From an uncultured Actinomyces sp. (GTDB taxonomy: Bacteria; Actinomycetota; Actinomycetes; Actinomycetales; Actinomycetaceae), in contig CAMPYB010000001.1 in assembly GCA_946998115.1 (NCBI GenBank), forward strand, positions 19,733 to 83,732: 64,000 bases of DNA, given 5' to 3'. Positions 47,316 through 56,531 of the stretch are shown here, in pieces. How positions within the stretch are numbered: position 1 is the first letter of the stretch; every line of letters starts with the position of its first letter. A program made the translations under genes and the position numbers. The notes under the pieces are model-generated. The model saw nothing but the letters and a program-made list of their open reading frames with translations, did no database searches and had not been told where the DNA came from.

Positions 47316-47888
47316 TTAATCATTCTCATTCAATAATGAATAAGTTATCTCACAAATAACATCATAATTAAATCCTTTATTCGCAAGAATTGAATACAAT
47401 TTTTGCTTTTGTTTATAATAATCCAGTTTTTTATATGATAAGAGTTTTTTTAATGCCACTTTTCGCGCTATATCTAACTGCATTGTATAATCATATTCAC
47501 ATAATATTTCAGATATAATCTCATTAGATATACCTTTTTCATATAAAGACTGTTTTATTCTTCTAGGTCCAAAATTTTTATTATAAACAGCTTGTTCAAA
47601 ATAATCTTTAGCATATTGCACATCGTCTATTAATCCTAATTTTTCTAACTCATCTAAAACATCATCAGCCATCCGAGGATCTGCACCATAAGCACAAAGA
47701 GAATTAAATAGTTGAGCACGTGTTCTTCCACATGCATTTAAAATATTTAGAGCTTTCGCATACAAATCGTCAATCTGTAATTTTTTAGTACTCTTTTTAA
47801 TTTTAGTAAATGTTTTATATCTTATCTTATTAGTTTTAGTAACGTAATTATCTATATTTTCATCACTGCTACTAATATTTTCACACAT
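47316..47888 (-). CDS. recX: Regulatory protein RecX
   Basis: Modulates RecA filament assembly. 190 residues; three-helix repeats with KALNILNACGRTRAQLFNSL, DVLDELEKLGLIDDVQYA and RRIKQSLYEKGIS pattern parts. The first 40 residues are Lys/Ser/Thr-rich. It follows recA by 98 bases. The ATG has only a weak site. Confidence 0.9.
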   Translation of the reverse strand: MCENISSSDENIDNYVTKTNKIRYKTFTKIKKSTKKLQIDDLYAKALNILNACGRTRAQLFNSLCAYGADPRMADDVLDELEKLGLIDDVQYAKDYFEQAVYNKNFGPRRIKQSLYEKGISNEIISEILCEYDYTMQLDIARKVALKKLLSYKKLDYYKQKQKLYSILANKGFNYDVICEITYSLLNEND

Positions 47889-47952
47889 AACTTCACAAAA
47901 CCTTGTTATTTAACACTAAATTTGAATTAACAAACATAATTATAATTACTAT

Positions 47953-47979
47953 TGGGGCAACATATTTTCATGCTACCCC
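47953..47979 (-). terminator. Hairpin after recA
   Basis: GGGGCAACAT / ATGCTACCCC, imperfect stem with T-poor tail, between recA and recX. It could be an attenuating hairpin that lets part of the transcript into recX. Confidence 0.55.
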
Positions 47980-47986
47980 ATAATAA

Positions 47987-49099
47987 TTAATCAACTATAT
48001 CCAAATCTATAGTTTTCAAATCTTCCGTATTAATATCATTATCGTCGCAACTATCAATTTTGCTTTCCTGCAAATTGTTCTCATCCATATTCGCATACTT
48101 ACCGATTTTCAAAACTTTTCTTATTTCTTCTTCAATCTCAGCAGCAAGTTGAGGATTATCTTTCAAAAGTCTACGCACATTTTCTTTTCCTTGTCCAAGA
48201 CTTTCAGAATTATACCTGAACCAAGACCCAGATTTCACAATGACTTTACAATCTATTCCATAATCAATCAACGTTGATTCATGAGAAATACCCTCACCAT
48301 AAATAATATCAAATTCAGCAGTTTTAAACGGAGGAGCCATTTTATTTTTCACAACTTTAGCTCTGGTACGATTGCCAACAACATCTGAACCATCTTTAAG
48401 CGACTCACTACGCTTAATTTCAATTCTAACTGATGCATAAAACTTTAATGCTTTACCACCAGTAGTAGTTTCAGGATTACCAAAAACCATACCAATTTTA
48501 TCGCGTAACTGATTAATAAATATTGTAGTAGTTCCAGTTGCAGACATCGTACCTGTAAGTTTACGCATTGCTTGGCTCATAAGCCTAGCTTGCAACCCCA
48601 TATGAGATTCGCCCATTATACCTTCAATTTCAGCTTTAGGAACTAATGCAGCAACAGAGTCTACAACAATAAGATCAACGCCTCCAGAACGAATCAAAAT
48701 ATCAGCTATTTCCAAAGCCTGCTCGCCTGTATCAGGTTGAGACACAAGCAAATTCTCAATATCGACACCTAAATTTTTAGCATATTCAGGGTCTAAAGCA
48801 TGCTCAGCATCAATAAAAGCCGCAGTTCCTCCAGCTTTTTGCACCTGTGCAACAGCATGCAAAGCAACAGTTGTTTTACCAGAAGATTCTTGTCCATATA
48901 TTTCAATAATGCGACCTTTAGGCAGTCCTCCTATACCCAGAGCAATATCCAAAGCAAAAGAACCTGTTGGAATAACAGCGATAGGAACGTTCGCTCTTTC
49001 ACCTAAGCGCATTACCGACCCTTTACCGAACTGTTTATTTATTTCACTTAACGCGGATTTCAAAGCCGCATTACGATCTTGCGAAGAAAGTTTAGACAT
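47987..49099 (-). CDS. recA: Recombinase RecA
   Basis: DNA-dependent ATPase for strand exchange and SOS induction. 370 residues with Walker A GQESSGKTT (about 69-77), DSVAALVPKAEI, and the DNA-binding loops L1/L2 around MGLQARLMSQAMRKLTG and FINQLRDKIGMVFGNPETT, given here as motif parts MGLQARLMSQ and NQLRDKIG. An acidic C-terminus is present. The ATG follows AAGGAAAAAG. A LexA-type box lies about 170 bases upstream. Confidence 0.98.
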   Translation of the reverse strand: MSKLSSQDRNAALKSALSEINKQFGKGSVMRLGERANVPIAVIPTGSFALDIALGIGGLPKGRIIEIYGQESSGKTTVALHAVAQVQKAGGTAAFIDAEHALDPEYAKNLGVDIENLLVSQPDTGEQALEIADILIRSGGVDLIVVDSVAALVPKAEIEGIMGESHMGLQARLMSQAMRKLTGTMSATGTTTIFINQLRDKIGMVFGNPETTTGGKALKFYASVRIEIKRSESLKDGSDVVGNRTRAKVVKNKMAPPFKTAEFDIIYGEGISHESTLIDYGIDCKVIVKSGSWFRYNSESLGQGKENVRRLLKDNPQLAAEIEEEIRKVLKIGKYANMDENNLQESKIDSCDDNDINTEDLKTIDLDIVD

Positions 49100-49228
49100 C
49101 TTTTTCCTTCAAATAATGCGCAAAAGCGCGACCGACAGAACTGGTTTACAAAATAGAATTTCCCTCACCGAGAATCTATATACAACACTACGCTCAACCA
49201 AAAACGTATTTTTGAAAAATATCAAAAA

Positions 49229-49237
49229 TGTGGATAA
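49229..49237 (-). promoter_or_regulatory. Perfect DnaA box
   Basis: Minus strand TTATCCACA in the recA upstream region, between the recA start and the LexA box. Consensus match only. Confidence 0.4.
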
Positions 49238-49265
49238 CTCAAAAGTTGTACAAGGAAATTGTAAA

Positions 49266-49281
49266 TCGTACATTTGTTCGA
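49266..49281 (-). promoter_or_regulatory. LexA (SOS) box of recA
   Basis: TCGTACATTTGTTCGA, one base from the palindromic actinobacterial SOS consensus TCGAAC-N4-GTTCGA, in the recA upstream gap. Confidence 0.8.
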
Positions 49282-49354
49282 ATCAAGAAAAATAGCAATA
49301 ATACACAAATAATATTTAAAATATAAAAATCGTTTTTTATTTACTAAACAAAAA

Positions 49355-49582
49355 CTATTTTTTATTGTTCTTTTTATCCAAACGATGTGCCCACATAAAC
49401 TTTTTATCTACACCAGTTTCAAGTACTAAAGCTTGCCAAACTTCAATAATTTTCTCACCACGCGACAAAGCAACTTCAGCTGTAACACCAAACTTTACTA
49501 AAACAAGATCGGTATATAAACTCCTGCCATAAGCGCTACCATAAACCTCTTCCAAACAAGTGAAAAATTCAGAAGACTTCAA
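49355..49582 (-). CDS. DUF3046 protein
   Basis: 75-residue actinobacteria-specific protein of unknown function, usually found next to recA. Family residues seen: SEFFTCLEEVYG, YG-SLYTDLVLVKFG, EVWQAL and the closing VDKKFMWAHR. The start codon is TTG, three bases after the clgR stop, so the two genes are coupled. No good ribosome site of its own. Confidence 0.85.
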   Translation of the reverse strand: MKSSEFFTCLEEVYGSAYGRSLYTDLVLVKFGVTAEVALSRGEKIIEVWQALVLETGVDKKFMWAHRLDKKNNKK

Positions 49583-49585
49583 TTT

Positions 49586-49945
49586 TTATTTCACAACCTG
49601 TACAGGAATCGAAAAATCTAAATGAGAAATCATGTAAGCATCCAAATTACTGGCAATCTTACGCAAAACCATTGACAAAGAAATGTTCATAGCAACGCAT
49701 ATAGATGCTAAAAGCTCAGAAGAAGCTTCCTTTTGCCCACGCTCAACTTCACTCAAATACCCCAAAGACACCATAGCTTTTTGTGACACATCACGCAAAG
49801 TCATTTTTTTAGACTTCCGAATATCGCGCAAAACCCTACCGAGTTCTTGCCTAAATAATGGCATATTATCAACGTTAGGAGTAATTATAGACCTCGTCAT
49901 AACAACGCCATTAAAATCTACATTCAAATCATTTCTTTTATTCAT
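49586..49945 (-). CDS. clgR: ClgR-type XRE-family regulator
   Basis: 119-residue helix-turn-helix protein (HTH at about residues 30-88: GRVLRDIRKSKKMTLRDVSQKAMVSLGYLSEVERGQ in parts LRDVSQKA and SLGYLSEVERG). In actinobacteria ClgR activates clp protease and, in some species, recX or repair genes; the position before DUF3046-recA and the ASSELLASIC part support this. The first 20-28 residues are a loose tail. No strong ribosome site. Could be another Cro/CI-type regulator, but synteny argues for ClgR. Confidence 0.87.
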   Translation of the reverse strand: MNKRNDLNVDFNGVVMTRSIITPNVDNMPLFRQELGRVLRDIRKSKKMTLRDVSQKAMVSLGYLSEVERGQKEASSELLASICVAMNISLSMVLRKIASNLDAYMISHLDFSIPVQVVK

Positions 49946-50145
49946 AAAGTCTTATACAATCCTTCAGTAAAAATTATTCCCAAAAAGGAATTGATTAAAA
50001 ATCATAACACATATAACTATAAAAATACACTCATAAAATAACTGTTATTACATATAAGAACTTGCGACGCTTATAAAATTATAAAATAAGCTACAAAATT
50101 CAATAAAACACTATCAAACACAAATTCGACAATCTTCAAATCACA

Positions 50146-50754
50146 CTATTTTTTATTCGTTTTCAAAGCAAGCCACATTGCATAAAGATAATCTACAAAA
50201 GTAATAATAGTAAGGGCAAAAGCTACCCAATACACAGTTGCAAAAATACACTTATAAACAAAGATAGCAAAAGTATCGAAAACAAAAATATATGAAAATG
50301 GAAATACAAACAAAAAAATTAGAAACATTTGAAATGTAGTTTTCCACTTAGCTAAATTAGAAGCAGAAATAACAACATTTTTCAATAACAATATTCGCAA
50401 TACAGTAATAATCAAATCCCTAAGAGTAACAATAATTGTAAAGTACCAAGGCAAAACACCAATATACGACAAAGCTATAAATCCACCTAAAACTAAACAT
50501 TTGTCGGCAATAGGATCAACTATCTTCCCATATACAGTTACAAGATCATATTTACGAGCCCAATACCCATCTAACTTATCACTAGCAGCCGCTAACATGT
50601 ATAAAATTGCTATAGTCCACACTAACCATGGTGAATAATTATCAAAATTATACACATACACTAATAGGAAAATAAAAATTGGAGAAACAATCAAACGAAA
50701 AGTTGTAACAATATTTGCCAAGTTGAAAATATTTTTCTTCTCATCACAAGACAT
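50146..50754 (-). CDS. pgsA: CDP-alcohol phosphatidyltransferase (PG-phosphate synthase)
   Basis: Integral membrane enzyme, 202 residues, with the signature D-x2-D-G-x2-A-R-x8-G-x3-D-x3-D in DKLDGYWARK...GKIVDPIADK. It makes phosphatidylglycerol phosphate from CDP-diacylglycerol; PGP synthase by synteny (ftsK - pgsA). Several membrane helices. The start has GGGG five bases upstream, eight bases after the ftsK stop codon. Supplies the phosphatidylglycerol that the PLD-family enzyme could use. Confidence 0.92.
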   Translation of the reverse strand: MSCDEKKNIFNLANIVTTFRLIVSPIFIFLLVYVYNFDNYSPWLVWTIAILYMLAAASDKLDGYWARKYDLVTVYGKIVDPIADKCLVLGGFIALSYIGVLPWYFTIIVTLRDLIITVLRILLLKNVVISASNLAKWKTTFQMFLIFLFVFPFSYIFVFDTFAIFVYKCIFATVYWVAFALTIITFVDYLYAMWLALKTNKK

Positions 50755-50762
50755 TTCTTCCC

Positions 50763-53504
50763 CTACCTGCCAGTAAGTTGCCAAGCATCTTCATCATTTT
50801 CTTCGTCGTCGTAAAATGTTACAACATCACTATAATTAGACAAAGCACCACTATTTTTATAATCACTGTCAATATTACCACATTGAGACACATTTTTATG
50901 ATCATCATTATAAGAATGCGTATTATTATCTAACGCGTTATCAGGATTACTGTCGTCACTACAGTCACTAACACCATTCAACATATCTAAAACCTTAGGC
51001 AACATTTCTACTTGAACAAGTACATCTCTAGGTTTAGAGCCTTTTGATGGTCCAACAATATTACGAGACTCCAGCAAATCCATCAAACGTCCTGCTCGCG
51101 CAAAACCTATACGTAATTTTCGTTGCAACATTGAAACTGACCCAACTTGACAAGTTACAACAATTTTAGCTGCACGCAATAAATCTTCTAAATCACTACC
51201 AATATCATCAGGAACTATTTTCTGTTGCTTTTCTTCAACAACATCTTGACGATATTTAGGTGATAATTGCTCTTTAACATGATTCACAACTGCATGAATC
51301 TCACTCTCACTAACCCATGCTCCCTGTACTCTGACAGGTTTGCTACTACCTGAACTCAAATATAAAGCATCACCCTGCCCTATCAATTTTTCAGCACCAG
51401 ACTGATCCAAAATCACTTTAGAATCAACTGCAGCAGAAGTAGCAAAAGCAAGTCTTGACGGAATGTTAGACTTAATCAAACCTGTTACAACATCAACACT
51501 AGGTCGCTGTGTTGCGACAACAATATGCACACCAGCAGCTCTTCCAAGTTGAGTTATACGCTGAATAGAACTTTCTACATCACGTGGCGCAACCATCATT
51601 AAATCAGCAAGCTCATCAACAATAGTCAATAAATATGGCATAGGCGCTAACTTACGCTTACTACCAGGCAAAGGTTGAACTTTTCCTTCGCGAATAGCTT
51701 TATTAAAATCATCAATATGCTTATAACCATAAGTAGACATATCGTCATAACGATAATCCATTTCTTTCACTACCCATTCCAAAGCCTGTGCCGCTTTTTT
51801 AGAATCAGTAATGATAGGTGTTATAAGATGAGCAATACCTTCATAAATAGTTAGTTCAACTCTTTTAGGATCAACTAAAATCATACGCACTTGATCAGGA
51901 GTTGCTCTCATCATAATAGAAGTTATCATAGAATTTACAAAAGAAGATTTTCCACTACCAGTAGCCCCCGCAACGAGCAAATGTGGCGTTTTCACTAAAT
52001 TAGTTGTAACAAAATCGCCTTCAACATCCTTACCTAATCCAACTACCATAGGATGTGGATTAGACAAAGCCACTTTAGAGCGAAGCACGTCACCTAAAGC
52101 TACAATTTCCCTATCCTTATTAGGAATCTCAATACCTATAGCAGATTTACCTGGTATAGGTGATAAAATTCTAACTTCATCAGTTGCAACAGCATACGCT
52201 ATATCCTTAGAAAGCTTAGTTACGCTGTCAACTTTAGCACCAACCCCTAAATGTATTTCATACAAAGTAACAGTAGGTCCTCTTGAAAAACCATCCACAG
52301 TTGCATCAACATTGAACTGTTCAAAAAGTTTTGTCAACGCGACTACGACTTTATCATTATCAGCAGAATGTTTGACAGATTCAGCTCCATATTTCAATAA
52401 GTTATAATCAGGTAAAGTATATTCTACTTGTGGTGCTCGTAAAAGTTGCACGCTAGCTCTATTTTTACTATATTCTTCATCAAAATTGTCACTATTTTTC
52501 TCAATTCCATCTGATAGTGTATTTTTGTAAGCATCGCCACCAACATTATCACTGCCAAACAGCTCAGCAGAATTTGCATCTTTACGATTATGCAAATTAT
52601 TCATAAAATCAGACTTATTCCCTTTAGGATCTATATTTTCATGTGTAATAGCCAAATCGTTTTGTGAATAGTCTTTAGGATAATCTTGCGTTTGCTCATA
52701 TAAGTCTTGAGGATATTTTTCTTTTTGAAGCAATCTAGTTCGCTCTTCATCATTTTCTGAATTATTTTTCCTATTTTTAGATAGAAAATTCAAACTAGAA
52801 AGAAAAGTATTTTTTTTATCTTTTTCAATAGCGTTCGCAAAAGGCTCATCGCCATTATAAAGATCTAACTGTTTAGGCCCATAATTTTCTGCACCACTAT
52901 TTGTAACTGTTTTTCCTGTTCTACAAAAATTAAAAAATTCTTTTACACTCATACCTGAAATATAAATAGCGGAAAAAATAATAATTAATATTAGCAAAAT
53001 TATAGTTACAGGAGCTGAAAATAAGTAGACTAAAGGCCTGCCAATAATCCACCCTAAAAATCCTCCAGAAGATTGCATAGCATTTAAATCTGAAAAAGAA
53101 TTCTCACCCAAAATTATTTGAGTAATACCAAGAATTGAAACAAAAATAATAAAAGAAGCAATAAATATCTTTGTGCCTCTATTATGCGCATCAAAATTTC
53201 TAATCAATAAAAAAGCAATAAATACAAAAACAACTGGTAGCAAAAAAGCAAAAATTCCAACAATAGTAGTAAAAATATTATGAATTACACTACCAGCTAC
53301 TCCAGAAATACCAAACCATTCTTCAAGACAAACTATAACTGCTAAAGCTAAAAGTAAAAAGCCTAGGCCATCACGATGCACAGGATTATCCAACCATGAA
53401 GATTTAGATTCGTTCATCTCATTTTTTGCTCTATTAGAAACAAATTTTTTGAAAAATTTTTTTAAAAAACTATTAGAACTATTTTTCTTCGATTTCCCTG
53501 CCAT
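50763..53504 (-). CDS. ftsK: DNA translocase FtsK
   Basis: Septal DNA pump that clears chromosome ends for dimer resolution. 913 residues: four N-terminal membrane helices (about 48-180), an acidic Asn/Asp-rich linker (about 200-345), the motor with Walker A GATGSGKS (513-520) and TIVDELADLMM, RVTQRPSVDV-type sensor part given here as VATQRPSVDV, and a C-terminal gamma winged-helix domain (VGSVSMLQRKLRIGFARAGRL in parts SMLQRKLRIG and ARAGRLMDLLE). Linker length is moderate. Distinct from the EssC-like ATPase at 33.8 kb. pgsA follows directly. Confidence 0.97.
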   Translation of the reverse strand: MAGKSKKNSSNSFLKKFFKKFVSNRAKNEMNESKSSWLDNPVHRDGLGFLLLALAVIVCLEEWFGISGVAGSVIHNIFTTIVGIFAFLLPVVFVFIAFLLIRNFDAHNRGTKIFIASFIIFVSILGITQIILGENSFSDLNAMQSSGGFLGWIIGRPLVYLFSAPVTIILLILIIIFSAIYISGMSVKEFFNFCRTGKTVTNSGAENYGPKQLDLYNGDEPFANAIEKDKKNTFLSSLNFLSKNRKNNSENDEERTRLLQKEKYPQDLYEQTQDYPKDYSQNDLAITHENIDPKGNKSDFMNNLHNRKDANSAELFGSDNVGGDAYKNTLSDGIEKNSDNFDEEYSKNRASVQLLRAPQVEYTLPDYNLLKYGAESVKHSADNDKVVVALTKLFEQFNVDATVDGFSRGPTVTLYEIHLGVGAKVDSVTKLSKDIAYAVATDEVRILSPIPGKSAIGIEIPNKDREIVALGDVLRSKVALSNPHPMVVGLGKDVEGDFVTTNLVKTPHLLVAGATGSGKSSFVNSMITSIMMRATPDQVRMILVDPKRVELTIYEGIAHLITPIITDSKKAAQALEWVVKEMDYRYDDMSTYGYKHIDDFNKAIREGKVQPLPGSKRKLAPMPYLLTIVDELADLMMVAPRDVESSIQRITQLGRAAGVHIVVATQRPSVDVVTGLIKSNIPSRLAFATSAAVDSKVILDQSGAEKLIGQGDALYLSSGSSKPVRVQGAWVSESEIHAVVNHVKEQLSPKYRQDVVEEKQQKIVPDDIGSDLEDLLRAAKIVVTCQVGSVSMLQRKLRIGFARAGRLMDLLESRNIVGPSKGSKPRDVLVQVEMLPKVLDMLNGVSDCSDDSNPDNALDNNTHSYNDDHKNVSQCGNIDSDYKNSGALSNYSDVVTFYDDEENDEDAWQLTGR

Positions 53505-53624
53505 CTAATACCAATCCTGCAATAAAAATATACCAACAATACAATTTATTCAAAAATATATATAAAGTTCAACACACTATCCAAAATATTTTATAAAACT
53601 TCAAATATTTCAATTCGCTAGATT

Positions 53625-54572
53625 TCATCCCAACAAAGATTGTTTCAAAAATATATCTATTTCTGAAGCAGTAGGACAATTTGTATAACCAAATTTGCTA
53701 GCGCAAATACTTGCCGCTAAATTTGCTCTACGAACACTTTCGTAAATACCGAAACCCGACATCAAACTCGCCACTAAAACACCAGTGTGAGCATCAGCAA
53801 TACCTGCAGTATCAACTGGGTCTTTCCTTATACAAGGCACAGACAAAATCTTATTCTCATGATTTTTAGGTTTTACCATACAATCATCGAGTCCATCACG
53901 AACAATAATCATAGCATCATCTTTCATTTTTTCATGCATATATTTCCAAAAATCTTTATCAGTAATTTCACCAAAAAGAATAGAAACTTCTCGTTTATTA
54001 ATAGTCAAAATATCTGTAAAGTTCAAAATCTTATCAATGTCAATTTCGCTTGTAACAAATGATCCTGGAGAGAAAACAATTTTAACATCACACTCTATTT
54101 GTTCAAGCCATTGAAAAATAACCTTAGCACTACTAGCATTTGCTAAATCCATACCAGAAATAAAAATATAATCACCATCACGCAAGGTTATATCAAGTAA
54201 TTCTGAAAGCTGTGGTTCAATTTCAACACCAGAAGACACAATATTCGTGTAATTACCTTCACTATCGCGCAAACTGATATTCATACCATTGTCACCGACA
54301 ACTTCTTCAACAAGAAAATCAATATTTTCAATACGAAAAGCTTCTTTTATTTGCTTAGAATTAGGGCCTGTTCCTAGCGGACTAGCACAATAAGATTTTA
54401 TTCCTTGCCGTGCAACTGCTGATAAAACAGAAAAACCGCCACCTATAACTATTGATGAAGCGTGCGCAAACACACCACAACCTGTACTTGGAATTTTTTC
54501 TAAATTCAAAGGTAAATCCATCACTATACTTTGTGTAGAAATAAAACAAGGTTCATCATTTTTGCGATACAT
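53625..54572 (-). CDS. PfkB-family carbohydrate/nucleoside kinase
   Basis: 315-residue ribokinase-like protein. The N-terminal GCGVFAHASSIVIGGGFSV has the GG signature, and the C-terminal signature reads DTAGIADAHTG where most family members have DTTGAGDAF-x-G: the catalytic Asp is kept, but the anion-hole pattern is changed and the following Phe is His. Substrate unknown; sugar or nucleoside kinase. GAGG lies five bases upstream of the ATG. It stands between RNase J and ftsK. Confidence 0.8.
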   Translation of the reverse strand: MYRKNDEPCFISTQSIVMDLPLNLEKIPSTGCGVFAHASSIVIGGGFSVLSAVARQGIKSYCASPLGTGPNSKQIKEAFRIENIDFLVEEVVGDNGMNISLRDSEGNYTNIVSSGVEIEPQLSELLDITLRDGDYIFISGMDLANASSAKVIFQWLEQIECDVKIVFSPGSFVTSEIDIDKILNFTDILTINKREVSILFGEITDKDFWKYMHEKMKDDAMIIVRDGLDDCMVKPKNHENKILSVPCIRKDPVDTAGIADAHTGVLVASLMSGFGIYESVRRANLAASICASKFGYTNCPTASEIDIFLKQSLLG

Positions 54573-54727
54573 GTTTTCCTCACTTAAACGTATCTCTAAC
54601 TATTATATGTATTTATGTTGAAGCAAAAAAATAAAACAAAAATAATTACACAAACTAAAATTATTTTCGCAAAAAACACTTTATTTTTACAATATAAACA
54701 CAAAACATGTTAAAAACAATATAAATT

Positions 54728-56437
54728 TTATTCGTTAACAGCTATTACTACAGGCATAATTACAGGATAACGACGTAAAATTTTCGACAAAAACTTTCCC
54801 AACACACGTCTTGCTACTTGTTGGAGAACATGAGTATTCGTTTCGCCTTTAGACAAACACTGTTGTATTGCTTCATTTATTTTCTCCGCTATAGATTCAA
54901 AAGCAAAATTATCTTCACTCACACATTTAAACTCTATATGTGCAGGTGACAATAAAAGTTTCCTTTCTAAATCTACAACTATTACAACATTGATTATTCC
55001 TTCACTGCCCAATACAAGACGTTGATCTAAATATTTGCGATCAAGTTCTCCTACACTATTACCATCCACATAAACATATTCGTTAGGGATACGTGCAACA
55101 CACTTAGCTTTCCCGTTTTTTAAATGCACAACAGTTCCATTAGGTGCATACAAAACATTCTCATTAGGCACTCCAGTTAACATTGCAAGTTTAGCATTAG
55201 CTATCAAATGCCTGCTTTGCCCATGAATAGGCATAACATTTTTAGGTTTGACAATGTTATAACAATATAAAAGTTCGCCACTACCAGCATGACCTGAAAC
55301 ATGAACTTTTGCTTTAGCTTGATGTACAACATTAACACCCATTGAAGCAAGTTCATTTATAACTTTAAATACTTTATTTTCATTTCCAGGAATAAGAGAA
55401 GAAGCAAAAATAACAGTATCCTCAGAAGAAACAGAAATAAAAGCATGCGATTTACGCGCAATACGAGCCAAAGCCGCTAAAGGCTCCCCTTGAGAACCAG
55501 TTACCATATATACTCTGCGCTCTTCTGGCAAAGATACAATTTCGCGTGTGCTGACAATAATATTAGGATCTGGGAGCTTTAAATATCCACGATCAATTGC
55601 TATTTGCATATTCTTTACCATCGAACGACCAACTAAGCAAACAACTCTGTCATGCTTATAAGCAACATCAATAACTTGTTGAACTCTATGCACATGAGAA
55701 GAAAATGAAGCAACTACAATCTGCCCATTAACTTTATTAAAATAGTTGTCAAGCACTGGAGTTATTTCACGCTCTGATGCAGTAAAACCTGGGTTTTCAG
55801 CGTTTGTTGAATCTGTCATAAATAAGTCAACGCCTTCTTCACCAAGACGAGCAAAAGCACGCAAATCAGTAAGTCTGCCATCTAGAGGTAACTGATCCAT
55901 TTTAAAATCGCCAGTAGTCAAAACATTACCAGCACCAGTCCTTATCATAACTGCAAGCGCGTCAGGTATTGAATGATTTACTGCAACAAATTCCAAATCA
56001 AAATTTTGCAAAGAGTATTTTTCATTTTCAGATACTTCTATGAAATTAGGATTTTTAATACCGAATTCTTCAAGTTTAGATGATAAGAAAGCTAAAGTTA
56101 ATTTAGAAGAAATAATAGGTATATTCTTACGATAGTTAAGCAAATAAGGTACAGCACCAATATGGTCTTCATGACCATGAGTTAAAACAAGTCCCTCTAC
56201 ACGATTAATATTTTCAAGTACATAAGTAAAATCTGGCAATATCAAATCTACACCGGGATGCGATTCTGTTGGGAAATAAACGCCACAATCTACAATAAGC
56301 ATTTTTGAATTATATTCAAACACTGTCATATTGCGCCCAACTTCGCCTAACCCTCCAAGAGGTATAATCCGAAGCGCATCAGTTTCACCAAGGTCATAGT
56401 TTTCAGTTAAATGCAACTTTTTAATATCTAAATCCAC
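54728..56437 (-). CDS. rnj: Ribonuclease J
   Basis: Metallo-beta-lactamase ribonuclease, 569 residues, with 5'-3' exonuclease and endonuclease activity in mRNA decay. Shows LGGLGEVGRN, the zinc motif HGHEDHIGA (about residues 80-88), TGDFKMDQLP, TDSTNAENPGFT-type site, and the RNase J closing domain with MPIHGQSRHL. The start is GTG with AGGAAG about nine bases upstream. It follows gpsA by about 95 bases. Confidence 0.95.
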   Translation of the reverse strand: MDLDIKKLHLTENYDLGETDALRIIPLGGLGEVGRNMTVFEYNSKMLIVDCGVYFPTESHPGVDLILPDFTYVLENINRVEGLVLTHGHEDHIGAVPYLLNYRKNIPIISSKLTLAFLSSKLEEFGIKNPNFIEVSENEKYSLQNFDLEFVAVNHSIPDALAVMIRTGAGNVLTTGDFKMDQLPLDGRLTDLRAFARLGEEGVDLFMTDSTNAENPGFTASEREITPVLDNYFNKVNGQIVVASFSSHVHRVQQVIDVAYKHDRVVCLVGRSMVKNMQIAIDRGYLKLPDPNIIVSTREIVSLPEERRVYMVTGSQGEPLAALARIARKSHAFISVSSEDTVIFASSLIPGNENKVFKVINELASMGVNVVHQAKAKVHVSGHAGSGELLYCYNIVKPKNVMPIHGQSRHLIANAKLAMLTGVPNENVLYAPNGTVVHLKNGKAKCVARIPNEYVYVDGNSVGELDRKYLDQRLVLGSEGIINVVIVVDLERKLLLSPAHIEFKCVSEDNFAFESIAEKINEAIQQCLSKGETNTHVLQQVARRVLGKFLSKILRRYPVIMPVVIAVNE

Positions 56438-56531
56438 TTTTTATCTTCCTATTTTGAATAATAGTCCTTAGCACAACTGTTTATTGCAACCATTGTACTA
56501 CACAATTTTAAATCATCTTTTAAACAGGACG

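Noticed and set aside
53505..53624. Promoter or structured RNA between ftsK and the PfkB gene
   Set aside because: Only AT-rich sequence without a clear -35/-10 pair or stable hairpin.
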